Source: Diadema setosum (lineage: Eukaryota; Echinodermata; Echinoidea; Diadematoida; Diadematidae). Taken from it: DNA of 64,000 bases. Where the stretch lies: positions 18,676,547-18,740,546 of the forward strand of contig NC_092686.1 in the NCBI RefSeq assembly GCF_964275005.1, read 5' to 3'. The translations under genes and the position numbers were made by a program. This document shows, one piece after another, positions 47,895 through 60,480 of this stretch (its first letter is position 1; each line of letters opens with the position of its first letter). Under the pieces are notes generated by a model. It saw only the letters and a list, made by a program, of their open reading frames with translations. It was not told the DNA's origin and made no database searches.

Positions 47895-48561
47895 GTGAGC
47901 CACAATGTGCACACATCAGCAGGTCTGAGAGTATTCTGAAGGGGGAGGGCAATTATGCCGGCAGTGCAGTCATTATTCTGATTCAGTCTAATCAGGCCAC
48001 TCTGCATAAAGATTCACAATCAATCAATCAGTCAATCAATCAATCAATTAATCAATCAATCAATCAAATTTCTTCAAGCAAATATCTTTGAACCTCATTA
48101 AAGCTTTGGTTTCAAAATATTTCATTCTACCTTTTCATCGGCTAAAGCAGCATCTTAGTGAGTACCATTATAATTCTTCAGTCATGGGGGAAATAATTTT
48201 GTAAAAGTAAAAATCAATACCTCTCAAATCAGCAGTGTTTCGAAGTCTCATTTGTATGCCACTCTCCTTCTCTTTGTGACCCTTCTTATTGGAAAGTCTG
48301 GACGCCAACTATTTCTACTCTACACATTAATGTTGTTTCCAGAAATCCTTTCTGTCTATATGGCTACAGATTTTATTGTTAATTTGGAAGAAAGGACAAA
48401 TATATGTTCATTCTTTAAAAAAAAGAAAGAAAGAGTGTGTATACATGTATTATCAAAGATGGATAATGAACAAATACTGACATGAAAAAAAAAAATTGTG
48501 CATTCTGTAGTTCACATTACTGTATGATAATGTTTCATTCTCTCCCCACTCCTCTGTCCAG

Positions 48562-48709
48562 TCTCGGAGTGGAGCCATTGGACAAGGATGTAATAAGGAA
48601 GCCTCCTCGTTAGGTTCGTGACCCCATGATCACCAGACCTCTTCTTATTTATGTAGTCATGTCTGCCCTCATCATCGTCGTGTTGATCCTCTGGGTCTTC
48701 TGGAGAGAG
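48562..48709 (+). pseudogene. SPCA Ca2+-ATPase exon with in-frame stop
   Basis: Acceptor 'tcctctgtccag' and donor GTTAGT bound 148 bases. One base completes the Gly codon from the previous exon, then LGVEPLDKDVIRKPPR, a stop (TAG, 48611-48613), VRDPMITRPLLIYVVMSALI and IVVLILWVFWRE. Animal SPCAs have LGVEPVDKDVIRKPPR followed by the next membrane helix and FWRE, so identity is clear. The TAG replaces a residue that is usually Asn. The intron phase fits the upstream exon. Confidence 0.9.
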
Positions 48710-49398
48710 GTTAGTGCTCCCTTTATTGTCCATGACTGTACACACATTTCTATTAATATTGGTCAAGTTCTTCCTTTACATAATTGTAATATTATGCCCT
48801 TGCTACATTGTGCCGAGTGATAACATTAGTGCATTTAGCAAGCTATCTTCTGTCAGATGCTTTGTCATACGGATTGTAATATTAGATAATGATGCATGTA
48901 TTGATTTGATTAGATTTATCCATTGTCTTTATAGATACTTGGCTGTGTATATTAGTACATGCAGTAGCAGCATTCATCTTCACATACAGTATGCAATGAA
49001 TTGTTTTGCTCCATGAAGCCTTTTCAGAGTATAAGGACAAGCATGATACTATCTTGAGCTGGGATTTATCAACTTGTGCCTGTCAAGCAGTCCAGATGGC
49101 ACTGTAATAATGACTGTTCCTCTCGATTAGATGCAATCCTGCCTCAGCCTTCTCTGTGTCAGACAAAGTCATAAAAAGACGTGTAGCATACATGTATGAA
49201 TACAAGACCATACATACTGTCTGATGCACCACTGGTGATGAAATTACTCAATTGTGTACAGACTTTGTCTGTACGTTTCAACATAAAGTAATGAGTGATA
49301 ATTTTGATAAGTAATGTTGTCAAACATGCAGATCATGCCTTGGTTAGCTGTCCTTCAAGATGTAACTGATGTTGGTTATCTACTTCCCACCACTACAG

Positions 49399-49432
49399 GA
49401 AATATTCCAGATGGAAGCACTGTCAGTATAAG
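49399..49432 (+). pseudogene. Short SPCA exon (34 bases) with stop
   Basis: Between 'cactacag' and donor GTGAGT the frame reads EIFQMEALSV then TAA and G. Human SPCA1 has KVFQTESLSIL at the matching place, so TAA probably replaces a Leu codon. The exon that should precede it (luminal loop to the ninth helix) is not found in 48710-49398, and none that should follow was found downstream. The short length makes this call less sure than the other two exons. Confidence 0.6.
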
Positions 49433-49948
49433 GTGAGTGTGGCATGAACTTCCCTCCCCTTCTCCCATCCCACTGGTGTATTCGCACACTTTTGCCATGT
49501 TATTGTTGAAACCAAGGGCCGTCATTTAAATATCACAGGCTAATTGTTAATTGTACACATTGTAAAATTATTGCCCATTGTACGCTAATGTGTACAAATG
49601 TGTCCTTTAAAAGCAAAAAAATTGAATGAGTTAACTATGTGTAAAACATCTGTCATTATGATTGTACTTCTTCACAACTAAACCTCAGCACTTCTGTAGG
49701 ATTTCTTGTATTCTGCTCTGCTTCATGTTTTGAGAAAATTAGAGGTTTCTTATACTTTTTTTCACTTTATAAGATATTTGTAGGAAAATAATGCTATATA
49801 TTTGGTTTCATAGGCTGCTGACTGGATGGTATAATTGACTAATTTAATGTCTAATGCACTACGTACAATGACTTCCATGTCTGTTTAATTAGAGGGGCAA
49901 TCAGGCACAGTTTTACTCTTTTCCATAGAACTCCTTTTAATGACTTAC

Positions 49949-50174
49949 TCTCGATTGACTGATTTTTGTTGCTCATTTCAGATATCTGTTTCTTGGTGAT
50001 GCTGACTTCCTCTGTCTTACTTGTGCCGGAGATTAAAAGTAGGGTCATCGGCGGTTGAGTCGGCGTCACATCATCAAGCAACTGTGTGATTTTGAACTTG
50101 TTTGACCTGACGATGGTCTCTTGATACTTGGCAGGAATTTTATGTGGTTTTGCAGTATTTCTGACGCATTCAAT
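49949..50174 (-). CDS. Predicted exon of an unidentified gene
   Basis: Acceptor 'gatgattttgacag' (exon from 50174) and donor GTAAGT after 49949 enclose 226 bases, 75 codons plus one base, open in one frame. It reads IECVRNTAKPHKIPAKYQET, IVRSNKFKITQLLDDVTPTQ, PPMTLLLISGTSKTEE and so on, a mixed-charge, protein-like sequence with no recognised domain. It runs opposite to the SPCA fragment. Confidence 0.45.
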
Positions 50175-50389
50175 CTGTCAAAATCATCATACATGTACTG
50201 GTGCATGGACATTTGTTTGGTTGGGTATACTCAGTGAAAGTCATTAATAAGTGAAGACTGTGTACAATTGTACCTGCTACCTGTATTTTAGGTGTAAAAC
50301 TCATATTTAACGAAACCCCATTCGATAGAGAGTGTCTGTTGCATCCAAAAATTTGTTATATAACCAGTTTAAAAGCCGTCACGACATAC

Positions 50390-50510
50390 CGGTCAGAAAT
50401 TCCTGGGCTAAATCACCCAGCGCCACTGACAAATCGATTCTCTGAATAATACTAAATAAAATCTTCGAACCGGACTTATCAGTCGCCAACACGCTGTACT
50501 GCACGGCCAT
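50390..50510 (-). CDS. Predicted first coding exon of an unidentified gene
   Basis: ATG at 50510 in the context 'gaaaATGG' begins MAVQYSVLATDKSGSKILFS, then IIQRIDLSVALGDLAQEFLT, ending with G before donor GTATGT (50389). Just upstream (plus strand 50525-50551) is a (GTT)n run. Its phase does not join the exon at 50174 with the best donor, so either an exon is missed, a weaker donor is used, or the two are unrelated. Family unknown. Confidence 0.4.
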
Positions 50511-53500
50511 TTTCCGACACCAGGTGTTGTTGTTGTTGTTGTTGTTGTTGTTTTTGATAATTCGCAAACCCGTATCGCGCCCTCTCTCAGTAAAAACGAT
50601 GTATTTCCTATTTTTTGTGTGTGAAAAGTTCAGGGTCGGGGGGTTTTCTAGGGTCGGGCGGGTTACGCCAATACAATGATTTTTTTTTTTTGCCTTATGG
50701 AAGTGTTCCTGTTTGCACAAGGTTTTATATTTAAGTGTTTCTCATGGTTCTTATAATGGGCATTTACTTTAAACAATTATGACTGATAATGGTTTTTATT
50801 GATGATGAAGGTTGCCAGTATTGAGTAATGCATTTATATTTAGTTCATTTCTTGAATCTGTAGCATTTGATTTCATGTATTTGAAATTTTGCAATTGGTA
50901 CATGAATGCCAACTCTTTCATCTGCACTATTGCAGTCTTTCAGCAGTTACAGATTTGTATGATGATAAGATGACAAGAACATTTTAATGTGTAATGCTGC
51001 TTAAAGGGACAAAACAAATCATGCCCCTATGAAATTGAATTCAGGTTAGTTCTCTCCCTCCCCTTTCCCAGGTAAACATACAGATTTCATAGTTGTGATG
51101 ACATTCTCTGTCAGAATCGTCTTTGATATATTTGCAAGTTATATAGCACTGGTTACTCAGAGGAATACCAATACCAATGTCAACCCATCACTCTCAGTCA
51201 AGCCATTTTTTTTTTTTTTTTTTTTTTTTGGTTGATAGCTGATGATGTTAGGGGAAGGCGAAAGATTGATTATATGGCTCATTGCCAATCATTCCAATGT
51301 CTAATCCACTCAATGTGTTTATGTCACATCCTCAGTCATCATGACATCATAATAATGTTTGTATTATTTTTATGACAATATTACATCCCTATCACATCGC
51401 CAGCTCATTATCAACATGACATCCTCACATCATCATCATCATTAGATTATCATGACAGAATCCTGATAGCTGAATTACATTCATGAATGTGAACAGGAAC
51501 CACAAGGAGAACAGTGCAAAGATCTCTAAAGTGGCTACCCTCTATGAATAAGACTAAATCATCATCATCATCGTCATTGTCATCAAGACATAATTCTTAT
51601 ACCTTTATAACATCATAGCATCATTCTCACATTATTGTGATATCATCACCAAACACTGTGACATCATCATGACACTAATGTGACATCACATCATTTTCCT
51701 ATCATTCTTCATATTGTCCCTAAACCGTGACATCATCCTGCCATTAACCTTCCATCGCTTTCCTTTTACCCACTCCAATGAATAGCACTTTTAATGGGAT
51801 AGAGATTTTATAGTCTCTATGCAAGGGGTAAACCCATTTTATCCTCTTTATTATGAGCAGGTCTAGCTCTGTAAGAATATTGGATATCACCTTGCTCAGT
51901 ACAAAAATACTGTCTGTGGTGTTTCCTCAGTATTCATGACTCTTTAAATTGCCAGAGGTTACAATGTAAATATCTCGAAATACTGCCCCATTTAACTTTG
52001 AATGAAATTTTATGATAGATTAATTTGATCACTGTGGTCCAATTGAAATGTACTTACATTGTCAGATTACATGATATGAGCTGAAGGACCCCTGAATGTA
52101 AACTATAAACTGCCATATGTAGATTGTTGAAAACAGTAAGATTTACAGTGGAAAGGCAGGATTTACATCCTGGTGTTGGGAAGAAAAATCCACATTCAGT
52201 TTTTCACATTGGCTGTGATAATGCTGGAAGAGCATAAACAGAATTGATAGTGTTTAGCTCTCAGTCTTCTAAAGTTCTAGTGGGTTTTCCTTAGTTCAAA
52301 AATGTGATTTAGTCCACATTGTGAACAAAGTTCCTTCATAGGTGTGTGAGTTTTTATTGTGTGTCTGTCTGTTTGTCGGTGTTGTTGAGTGTATATGAAT
52401 CTTTCTTTTGGATTCAGAAATTATTCGTAAATGTACAAATTATCGTCTTATCAAGGAGGTACTAGTACCTCCTTGGTCTTATAAAGTTTTTATTTTTCAA
52501 TTACTTAGCAATGTACAATCCATACAGGAGTGCCTCTCTTGATCATGTTTTCCAGCGTATCTGAGATTCTAATATTAAAGACTTCCTACAGCAAGTGTAA
52601 TTGTGTGGTATCTCTAGACTGATGAATATCTGCATAGTTCTATTTGTCTCAGAGTTAATTTTAAAGGGATGTTGACTTCAATCCTGTTTATTTAAGTGAT
52701 CAATGTGAAATAGTTTTGTTTATTGACAAAGTTGAACAAAATTGCTTACAATATACACTGGAACTTGAAATACAAATGAAGTCAGTGACACGATGGATGC
52801 ATCTGTTTTACACTCCACATCTTTATTAAAGTTGTACATACAGAATAATATACTAGTATGTGGTAACAGTTCAGCATTGATGTTCATAGGGCCTTGTGTG
52901 TAGTCTTGACTTTCAGATCCACCTTATCTTTGACACAGTTGTAGTCTGTATCATGTTAACTCTGATTGTTTGTAGGTTGTTTTCACAGTGAAGTACACAG
53001 CAGGATCCTGTATAAACTATTGATGTGCAGTAGTCATATTTAGAGAATGGGACTTCATTGGATGATACAATACTTTACATTGATGATCTTTGTCCTGTAA
53101 TGGCGGCTGACAGCACTGGTATAAGCCAAGTTTTCATGTTAACAAGAATTTTATTATGTGTTCAGTGCCTTCAAAGATCAGTGTACATGTACCACTTGCG
53201 AGTAAGAATCTTCATGTCTGGAGGTGCTTCAAGTCTGGCTTAACAGAGTTTCCTCTTAACCAATTGAGAACCAGTCGGAGTATACTAGGGCAGGTGTCTA
53301 TGGGAAATCAGTCAGTCCTCATTGGGTTAAGGCTAACTTGTGTCGTAAGCAAATTTCTGCCCCCTCTGATTGAAACAGGTTTACAGTATACAGCATAATT
53401 TCAGAGCAGAAGCATTGTACTTGCCATTCAAAATTAGCATTCATTAATTATTGTGAGACTGAAATGAAATGAATTTGAAAAATATAGAAAAAAAAAAGAT

Positions 53501-55148
53501 ATGTGACAAGGCATGTACATTTGTGCCAATTGCCTCATTTAGATTGTAGAAGATTGGAATTTGATTTCATGAATTTGAAAGATTGGAATTTGTGACACCT
53601 TGACTGTGGCATTAAGCTGGCAATGCCAGAGAAGCTTCAACCACATGACATGTAAGAAATATGATTGAAGCTTGGAAGTTAAGGGATCTGTTTTTGATAG
53701 AAAAGAAAGATCCCTTCTGAAATGAATCAAACCTGCATTAATTACTTGCGACTTTTCAAAGTGTAATATTTCAAATATTGACTGGATGTGCCATGCCTAC
53801 GAGCCCCCTACATGTTACATTGTAAGTGGATCAGTGTTGTAATTGTTGAAGTGCTTCAAGTCTTTTTTGAAAAGGCACTATATACTGTAATTATTGGTTA
53901 TCATATGTTATTATGTTTTATCTGTGAGTGTCTGATGAAGAAAATGTATGTTTCAATATCTCTCATGTTTCAACAGGAGAAATATGGGGGTTATTTCAGT
54001 GCAAATTGTAATCTGCGATGCAACTTTTACAACATAACGGTAAGCATACAAATTTTACCTGGTAATACATGTACTCAGTAACATTCAGATCTTACTCAGT
54101 AACATGAAATAACAATGCCATAATGTTAGAAATACTGCCTGCTGGCTCATCTGTGAAATAAGTTCAGCCTCTGAAATCTTGTTACTTCTGGCCATAAGTG
54201 GGCGATTCATGACAGGAAACAATTTATCCCCCAAAACTGTGTGGCCTACAGGTGACATCTCTTGGGTCTGTTGTGAATGGAAAATATGGACTGATAACAA
54301 AGGGACTGTACCCAAACTACTGTGAAAGCAGTGTGGTTCAGAGCTCTTTAGTAGGTTGTGTGGAATACATACAACAGCAGTGCGAGCTGTCTTGTTGAAT
54401 AATGGCAAGCCAATTTGAATATACAGTGTTATTACATAAACTTTGTATTTCTTTTATGTCCAGAATTGTTAATGACTGCAATTAAATTTCCATCTTGTGA
54501 TTGGTATGGCACGAATATCTTTCCTTGTTAACTTGGCATACAAAGTGAAAGGAGTGATTGAATGCGTGAGTGGATGAATGATACACAAGATAAATTTATG
54601 ACTGAAAAAGTGAGATAGTTACTACGTACATCATATAGCTGTGTACACAACTGAATGACGCCATCCCACAAACTGTAAGTTTTCTATATATATTGTAAGT
54701 TGTGCGACTGGAAACAACCAGTTCATTGTGAATGGGCAAATTAGTTTACTGCTGCTCAGAAGAGTACAGTACAAATGTATATGCTCCAGGTGAATGACTG
54801 CAAAATTAGAGGTTTTGGTGTTTGTTTGTTTTTTTCATACAAGATGCAGTGCAACATACTACTAGTACTCGAGGAATAATAACAGTGTTGAAAGTATGGA
54901 GACCTATAAGTGAACAAACCATAAGAGCAATCAAATGAAAACACACACACACACACCCCCTCACATACAAAAAAAAAAAAAAACTTGGCACATAATAGCA
55001 TATATGTGTTCCTTTTCAATCCATGACTATGATTGTGATGAAATTAGTGTATCATCCTTGCAAGTTTTATAACATGGATTCTATATTTGTATCCAGTTTT
55101 ATTCATTCTTTGATAACTGCTGCAAAAGTTCCAACACAAATGAAAATA
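50511..55148. other. Long intergenic or intronic spacer
   Basis: Contains (GTT)n at 50525-50551, a T-run at about 51207-51229, a 'catcatcatgacatcat' low-complexity region at 51340-51700, and an exon-like segment 53977-54039 (EKYGGYFSANCNLRCNFYNI, bounded by 'tttcaacag' and GTAAGC) of unknown family. Otherwise nothing recognised. Confidence 0.4.
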
Positions 55149-55332
55149 CAGTCAACCTTGCTTAAGCTGGCCTCGCATAAGTCAAATAATCACCCAAGTC
55201 AAAGGTCCTTTTCAAGTCCTCTTCTCTTTATACCGGTACATTCTATTAATTTTAATCCCTCATTAGTTGAATTTTCTCTGATCGAAGCTATTTCTTCAGT
55301 CCAAATAGATTCAACATGGGCAAGGTTGACTG
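55149..55332. mobile_element. 184-bp pogo-like MITE
   Basis: Ends CAGTCAACCTTGCTTAAG and its complement (GGGCAAGGTTGACTG) are flanked by TA (55147-55148, 55333-55334). The 213-codon frame at 55023-55664 runs straight across it, which argues that the frame is not a gene. Confidence 0.82.
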
Positions 55333-56062
55333 TAGTTCAATTCCTTCAACATATTCTACAAACATTTATTGACATTTTGATACTACATATGGAATATGTT
55401 TGCCGTAGTTCAATGGCACCTCTACTAACCACCACACAACACTTCTCCCATCTATTCAGACATGAAGTTTTTAATGACAATCTCCTAGAGTGCAAATATG
55501 GACTGCTCTTCGGGGAATTGTTGATATCATTACCACGAGGGATCTCGGCTCTGTGCTATGACCCAAGGAACCTTACAGGGGCACCGATAGCAACAACTGC
55601 CTTGAAGAAAAGCAGTTCATATCTGTACATACATGTATTATATAATGAAGAAAATTGTATATGAAAATTTAGTAGGTTGATGGCAATAGCTCTTGGATAG
55701 CCAATTCACACATCTGCGCTGCCATTTCATGTGCATTGCCATCGTATTGGATATTGGTCACCTCTCTCACTATTGAAGCCAAGTGCTTACCCTACATGTG
55801 CATATGAATGTGCTGCTACAAATCAAGAGGGCAGTTTAGTATAATATGGGTCAGTTTGGGTACTGTGGGAACTACAGGTAATTGCTGACTGTATGCCCCA
55901 ATTCTTAACCAATCAGACTTGAAGATTCATCAAATGAAGTATCTGGTTGTAGTGATGAAGTATGTATCTGGTTGTATAGTGATGAGGTATAGAGCTGGTT
56001 GTATAGTGATGATGTGATGAAATACTAGTACTATATGTAGGTCCTATTTGTATTGTGATGAT
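55333..56062. other. Non-coding spacer next to the right arm
   Basis: Unremarkable; a short 'gatgaggtatagagctggttgtatagt' type repeat at about 55950-56010. Confidence 0.4.
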
Positions 56063-56559
56063 GTAACCCCGGCGCGGGGCGCTGTAACCAGTAACGTGTT
56101 GGGTCGCTGCTGCATGCGGTTACCGCCGATGTTGCTCTGCCACGGCCACGACCTGATCCCGATCTCGCGCTCGCCAACTGGCAATGGCGGAGATTAAGCT
56201 GTGCTGAATCTTTTGCATAACGCCATGGCGGGATCATTCCTACTCCCACTTTCAGAACAGTGGAAGCCCATGGCCCATGCGTGAAGTCTTGAGCTAGATC
56301 GACATCGAAATCGCGAAAGCTACCGCGCTCAAAACCCACCACTCGATCGAGCACCCCACCGCGGCGGCCAGCGGCGGCTGCGCCGCGCCGATGACGGGCT
56401 AGCTAGCTGTAGTGTATGCTATGCATGGTACACGTGCAGTGTATGCATGCGTACGTGTTGCGCTGCATGTAGACAAGTCGCATGGGCCAGCTTGGTACAC
56501 AGCGAATATTGCGCACTCGTTTTGTCGAACGTATTTTGTCATGAAACGTATTTCAGCTC

Positions 56560-57015
56560 ATGAAATGTATTTTCATGGAATGGTTTTTCGTTCATCGAAT
56601 GATTTTTTTTTCGAAAGTATGGAAAGCCATGTATGTAAAACACTTTTTGTCAAATATATTTTGGGTCTAATAGATTTTTGTTGAAATGAATATATTTTGT
56701 CGAATATATTTTCGTCAGATATTTTTGGTCAAATATATTTTGGGTCAAACATATTTTGTGTCAAATATATTTTTGGTGAAATATATATTTTGTCGAATAC
56801 ATTTTTTGGTCAAATATATTTTTGGTCAAATATAATTTTGGTCAAATATATTTTGGTGAAATATATATATATTTTGTCAAATATATATTTTGGTCAAACC
56901 TATATATTTTTTTGTCAAATATATATTTTGTTTGAATATATTTTTGTCAAATACATATTTTATTGAATATATCTTTTATTAAATATATATTTTGTCGAAT
57001 ATATTTTTGTTGAAT
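56560..57015 (-). repeat. 'aaatatatttgac' minisatellite (right arm)
   Basis: Units of 'gtcaaatatattttt(g)' are the complement of the left-arm array, with a different copy number and order. Confidence 0.88.
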
Positions 57016-57089
57016 GAAATTTTACTTGATGAAATGGTTTTTTAGTTGGTGTCGAACATAAATATTTGATTCCCCTCTGGCGCGCCATA

Positions 57090-58031
57090 TGCCTGTTTAC
57101 ATGTGATTGTGTGTGTTCGTATGTGTTTATGTGTCCAAAGAGAGTATGAGTATGCTGGCATCCCCTTTTCAAAGTGAACATGCCTCTCCTGAATTGTTAT
57201 GATGATGATGAATTTTAGACTACCGATAAACGTGAGGCTATAAGGCGACGATAATGGGGGTGAGAGCGGATAAGATGGGCAGTTAAACAGTAATTTCAAA
57301 TTTTCTATGTACTTGACCTCAATACACACACTCACACAATATGCGCACACGTATCAACGAACGCAAAAGACATTAATTACAACACCATATGAAATACGGC
57401 TCGTTATTCCGAAGGTTCGTTGATCCGAAAATGAAATAAGGTTCGTTATTCCGAAGGTTCGTTAATCCGAAAATGAAATACGGCTCGTTAGTCCGAAAAT
57501 GAAGGTTCGTAAATCCGAAAATGAAATAAGGCTCTTAATATTCCGAAAATAGAGTAAAATTCTTGTTATGACAAAATATGGTGTTGTAATTAATGTCTTT
57601 TGCGTTCGTTGATACGTGTGCGCATATGTGTGAGTGTGTGTATTGAGGTCAAGTACATAGAAAATTTGAAATTACTGTTTAACTGCCCATCTTATCCGCT
57701 CTCACCCCCATTATCGTCGCCTTATAGCCTCACGTTTATCGGTAGTCTAAAATTCATCATCATAACAATTCAGGAGAGGCATGTTCACTGCAATCATAAG
57801 TTGCAAGTGTTTCAGAAAAAATGGTGTCTCTTTAGACACCTTTTTTCTTGATGTATATTATATTGTATTGAATTCGAAAAAGTATGGTGTTATTTGAAAT
57901 ATGATGTATTACGAAAGAGAATAATAAATATCCCAGTGAGGGAAAAAAAAAAATGTTCACTTTGAAAAGGGGATGCCAGCATACTCATACTCTCTTTGGA
58001 CACATAAACACATACGAACACACACATGTAA
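57090..58031. mobile_element. 0.95-kb fold-back insertion in the right arm
   Basis: Inverted arms: 57091-57185 pairs with 57956-58038 (TGCCTGTTTACATGTG, 'gagtatgagtatgctggc'), and 57186-57400 pairs with 57545-57785 ('gaggctataaggcgacgata'). The centre is a TTCGTTATTCCGAAGG array (57399-57545). The left arm at 41630-41650 is uninterrupted ('gtgcctgtatggcgcgcc'), so this is a later insertion. Confidence 0.85.
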
Positions 58032-58883
58032 ACAGGCACACACAAACACACGCAATTCCATATAAACTTTTATCGGCGACGTATATAGAATACCGTCGTA
58101 ATTTATAATTTCATTAGTATATGTATACTAACGATGAAAGTAGAGGTATTTTCTCCTCCGGAGGATGAGTTCACCCCCTCCCACTCCTTCATTTCTTCGT
58201 CAGTGTCAGGGTAATACATTCATGATTAGAAATAATTACCAAATTCTGCGACTCTAACATGTCTCAAGCAGGAAAAAAAAAAATCACACATGCTTGGACT
58301 TAAGAATAAAAGCTTTTAAACAATCAAATATATTCAACAAGCAGATTTCAAAATGTAACATCTCTTTTAATAAGCTTCACTGTGAAGAGTGGAATGTAAT
58401 CGAACTTGTCCTACCGATCAGTCGCTAGGTTAGAAATTATTTTTGCATGAATTCAATGAGAAGTTGAATGCAGTTCTCCACTTTTTTGTGTGACATGGTA
58501 ACACATGGAATTCGTGTCGTATATGGTAACTGACAAAATGTAAGCCAGTGCTTTGTATCATTTCTAGCTCTCGTGAAGTTAAGAAAATTGGGTTTTACAC
58601 TCCATTATGATAGCCTTTGCCATGACACTAGTTGTATTACGTATTACCAAAAGAAACTGCAACTTTTTTGTGTAAAACCCGATTTTGCACACATATTTAG
58701 GTGTACTGTTTGGATGTTCAATTTACGGTGTACCCATTGTTAGAAGTGAAAAAAAAAACCCCGCGTTGTCAGTTTGCATGGATTTCACTTTCTTTAAACA
58801 TATAATTTCTTCTTTTTTTTTTGGGGGGGGGGGGGGGGCCGCGGTCATCATCTTAAAATAAAGGGAAGGCATTCAAAATTTAA

Positions 58884-59256
58884 GGGATGGTATAGTATTG
58901 GCTGAGATGGGGCGTCAGGTTTCCAACTTTTTTTGTGAGATAATGAGAAACTTCTTATGAAATATGAAAGAGCACGTAATTCTACGAGGAATTCAAAGTT
59001 TATTCGATGAAAAATGGTTTTGAAGTGGATCAGATATTCAAAACAAAGGGATCCTAATAAATCGTTGGACCCACCTTTTGTTTGGCCCGATGTTTTACTA
59101 TGTTTTTGGATATCTCGGCCATTTAAACCGTTTTTAATACAGTACACTTTGAATTTATTTCAGAATTGTATCATTTTAAATTTCACAGGTGATTTCTAAT
59201 TATCTTGCAAAAGTTAAAATTTGAATCTCTCATCTCAAACAAAACTATACTATCCC
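58884..59256. mobile_element. TTAA-type MITE, mirror copy in the right arm
   Basis: Reverse-complement partner of 40405-40777, flanked by TTAA (58880-58883) and TTTA (59257-59260). It was present before the arms duplicated. Confidence 0.75.
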
Positions 59257-59954
59257 TTTAGAATACCTCGCCTGTATGAAATAAATCTCTTTATAAGACA
59301 CTAATACCCCAGACGATCGATAGACACCCCAAACACATACACACAGACACAAAATGAAAAAGGAGACTGACTGCAAGCACCTTACAAAAACAAAACACGC
59401 CCCGTCATTGGATATTGGTATAATTGAATAAAAAAAAAAACAAACAAACAAACATATACGTATATAGATGTTGGCGATTATATTGGTCGTTATCATACAT
59501 AATAAATATGATACCGAGTGCTGAAGAATAACCATTATGAAGGTGGAGGTTGTGAGATCATAAATATTTACTCGGAGCGGCTGCATGTTGAAGATCCCGA
59601 CTACAGTATGGGGAAGGTGGGGCATAATGAAGCACCTAATTTCAAACTTGCAATATGACGTCGTTACTGTTATTATCATTAAAAATGTGAGGGTGTCTGA
59701 AAATAGGCTATAAAAAAATCACACAATACCCTACGCTCTAAATCCAATCGCTCGGGTAAATAATTGTTCAGACTAAATCAAAATCAAGATTCTTGATCTA
59801 CGCCACTTCTTCACGAAACACGATGAGCTTTACCTGAAAATATACACGTGTATCATCCTCCCCAGAGACAATATGGAATTTTCATTGCGTATAATATTCA
59901 AGCATTTTTTTTTTTTTTTTTTATTACGACGTATTTTGTCATTACAGTGAGTCT

Positions 59955-60480
59955 ATCTCATTTTCGGAATTACGAACCTCATTTCATTTTCGGATTAACG
60001 AGCCTTATTTCGTTTTCGGATGAACGAACCTTCGAAATAACGGACCCTATTTCATTTTCGGATCAACGAACCTTCAGAATAACGAACCTTATCATATTTT
60101 CGGATTAACGAACCTTCGGAATAACGGACCCTATTTTATTTTCGGATCAGCGAACTTTCGGAATAACGAACCTTCGAAATAGCGAGCCTTATTTCATTAT
60201 CGGATTAACGAACCTTCGGAATAACGAACCTTATTTCATTTTCGGATTAACGAACCTTCGGAATAACGAACCCTAGGTCATTTTCGGATTAACGAGCCTT
60301 CGGAATAGCGAACCCTATTTCATTTTCGGATCAACGAACCTTCGGAATAAAGAACCTTCGGAATAACGCCACTGTTCGGATTAACGAACCACTAGGTATA
60401 GGGAATTTGCGTGTTTCGGATCACCGAAACTTCGGAATAACGAACCTTCGGAATAACGAACCTTCGGAATAACGAACAGC
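59955..60480 (-). repeat. TTCGG tandem array, right arm
   Basis: About 28 units of 'cggattaacgaaccttcgga' and 'ataacgaacc', the inverted partner of 23372-23860. Confidence 0.9.

Noticed and set aside
55023-55664. 213-codon plus-strand frame
   Set aside because: It runs through a complete 184-bp pogo-like MITE including both ends; sequence is low in protein-like character and matches no family.
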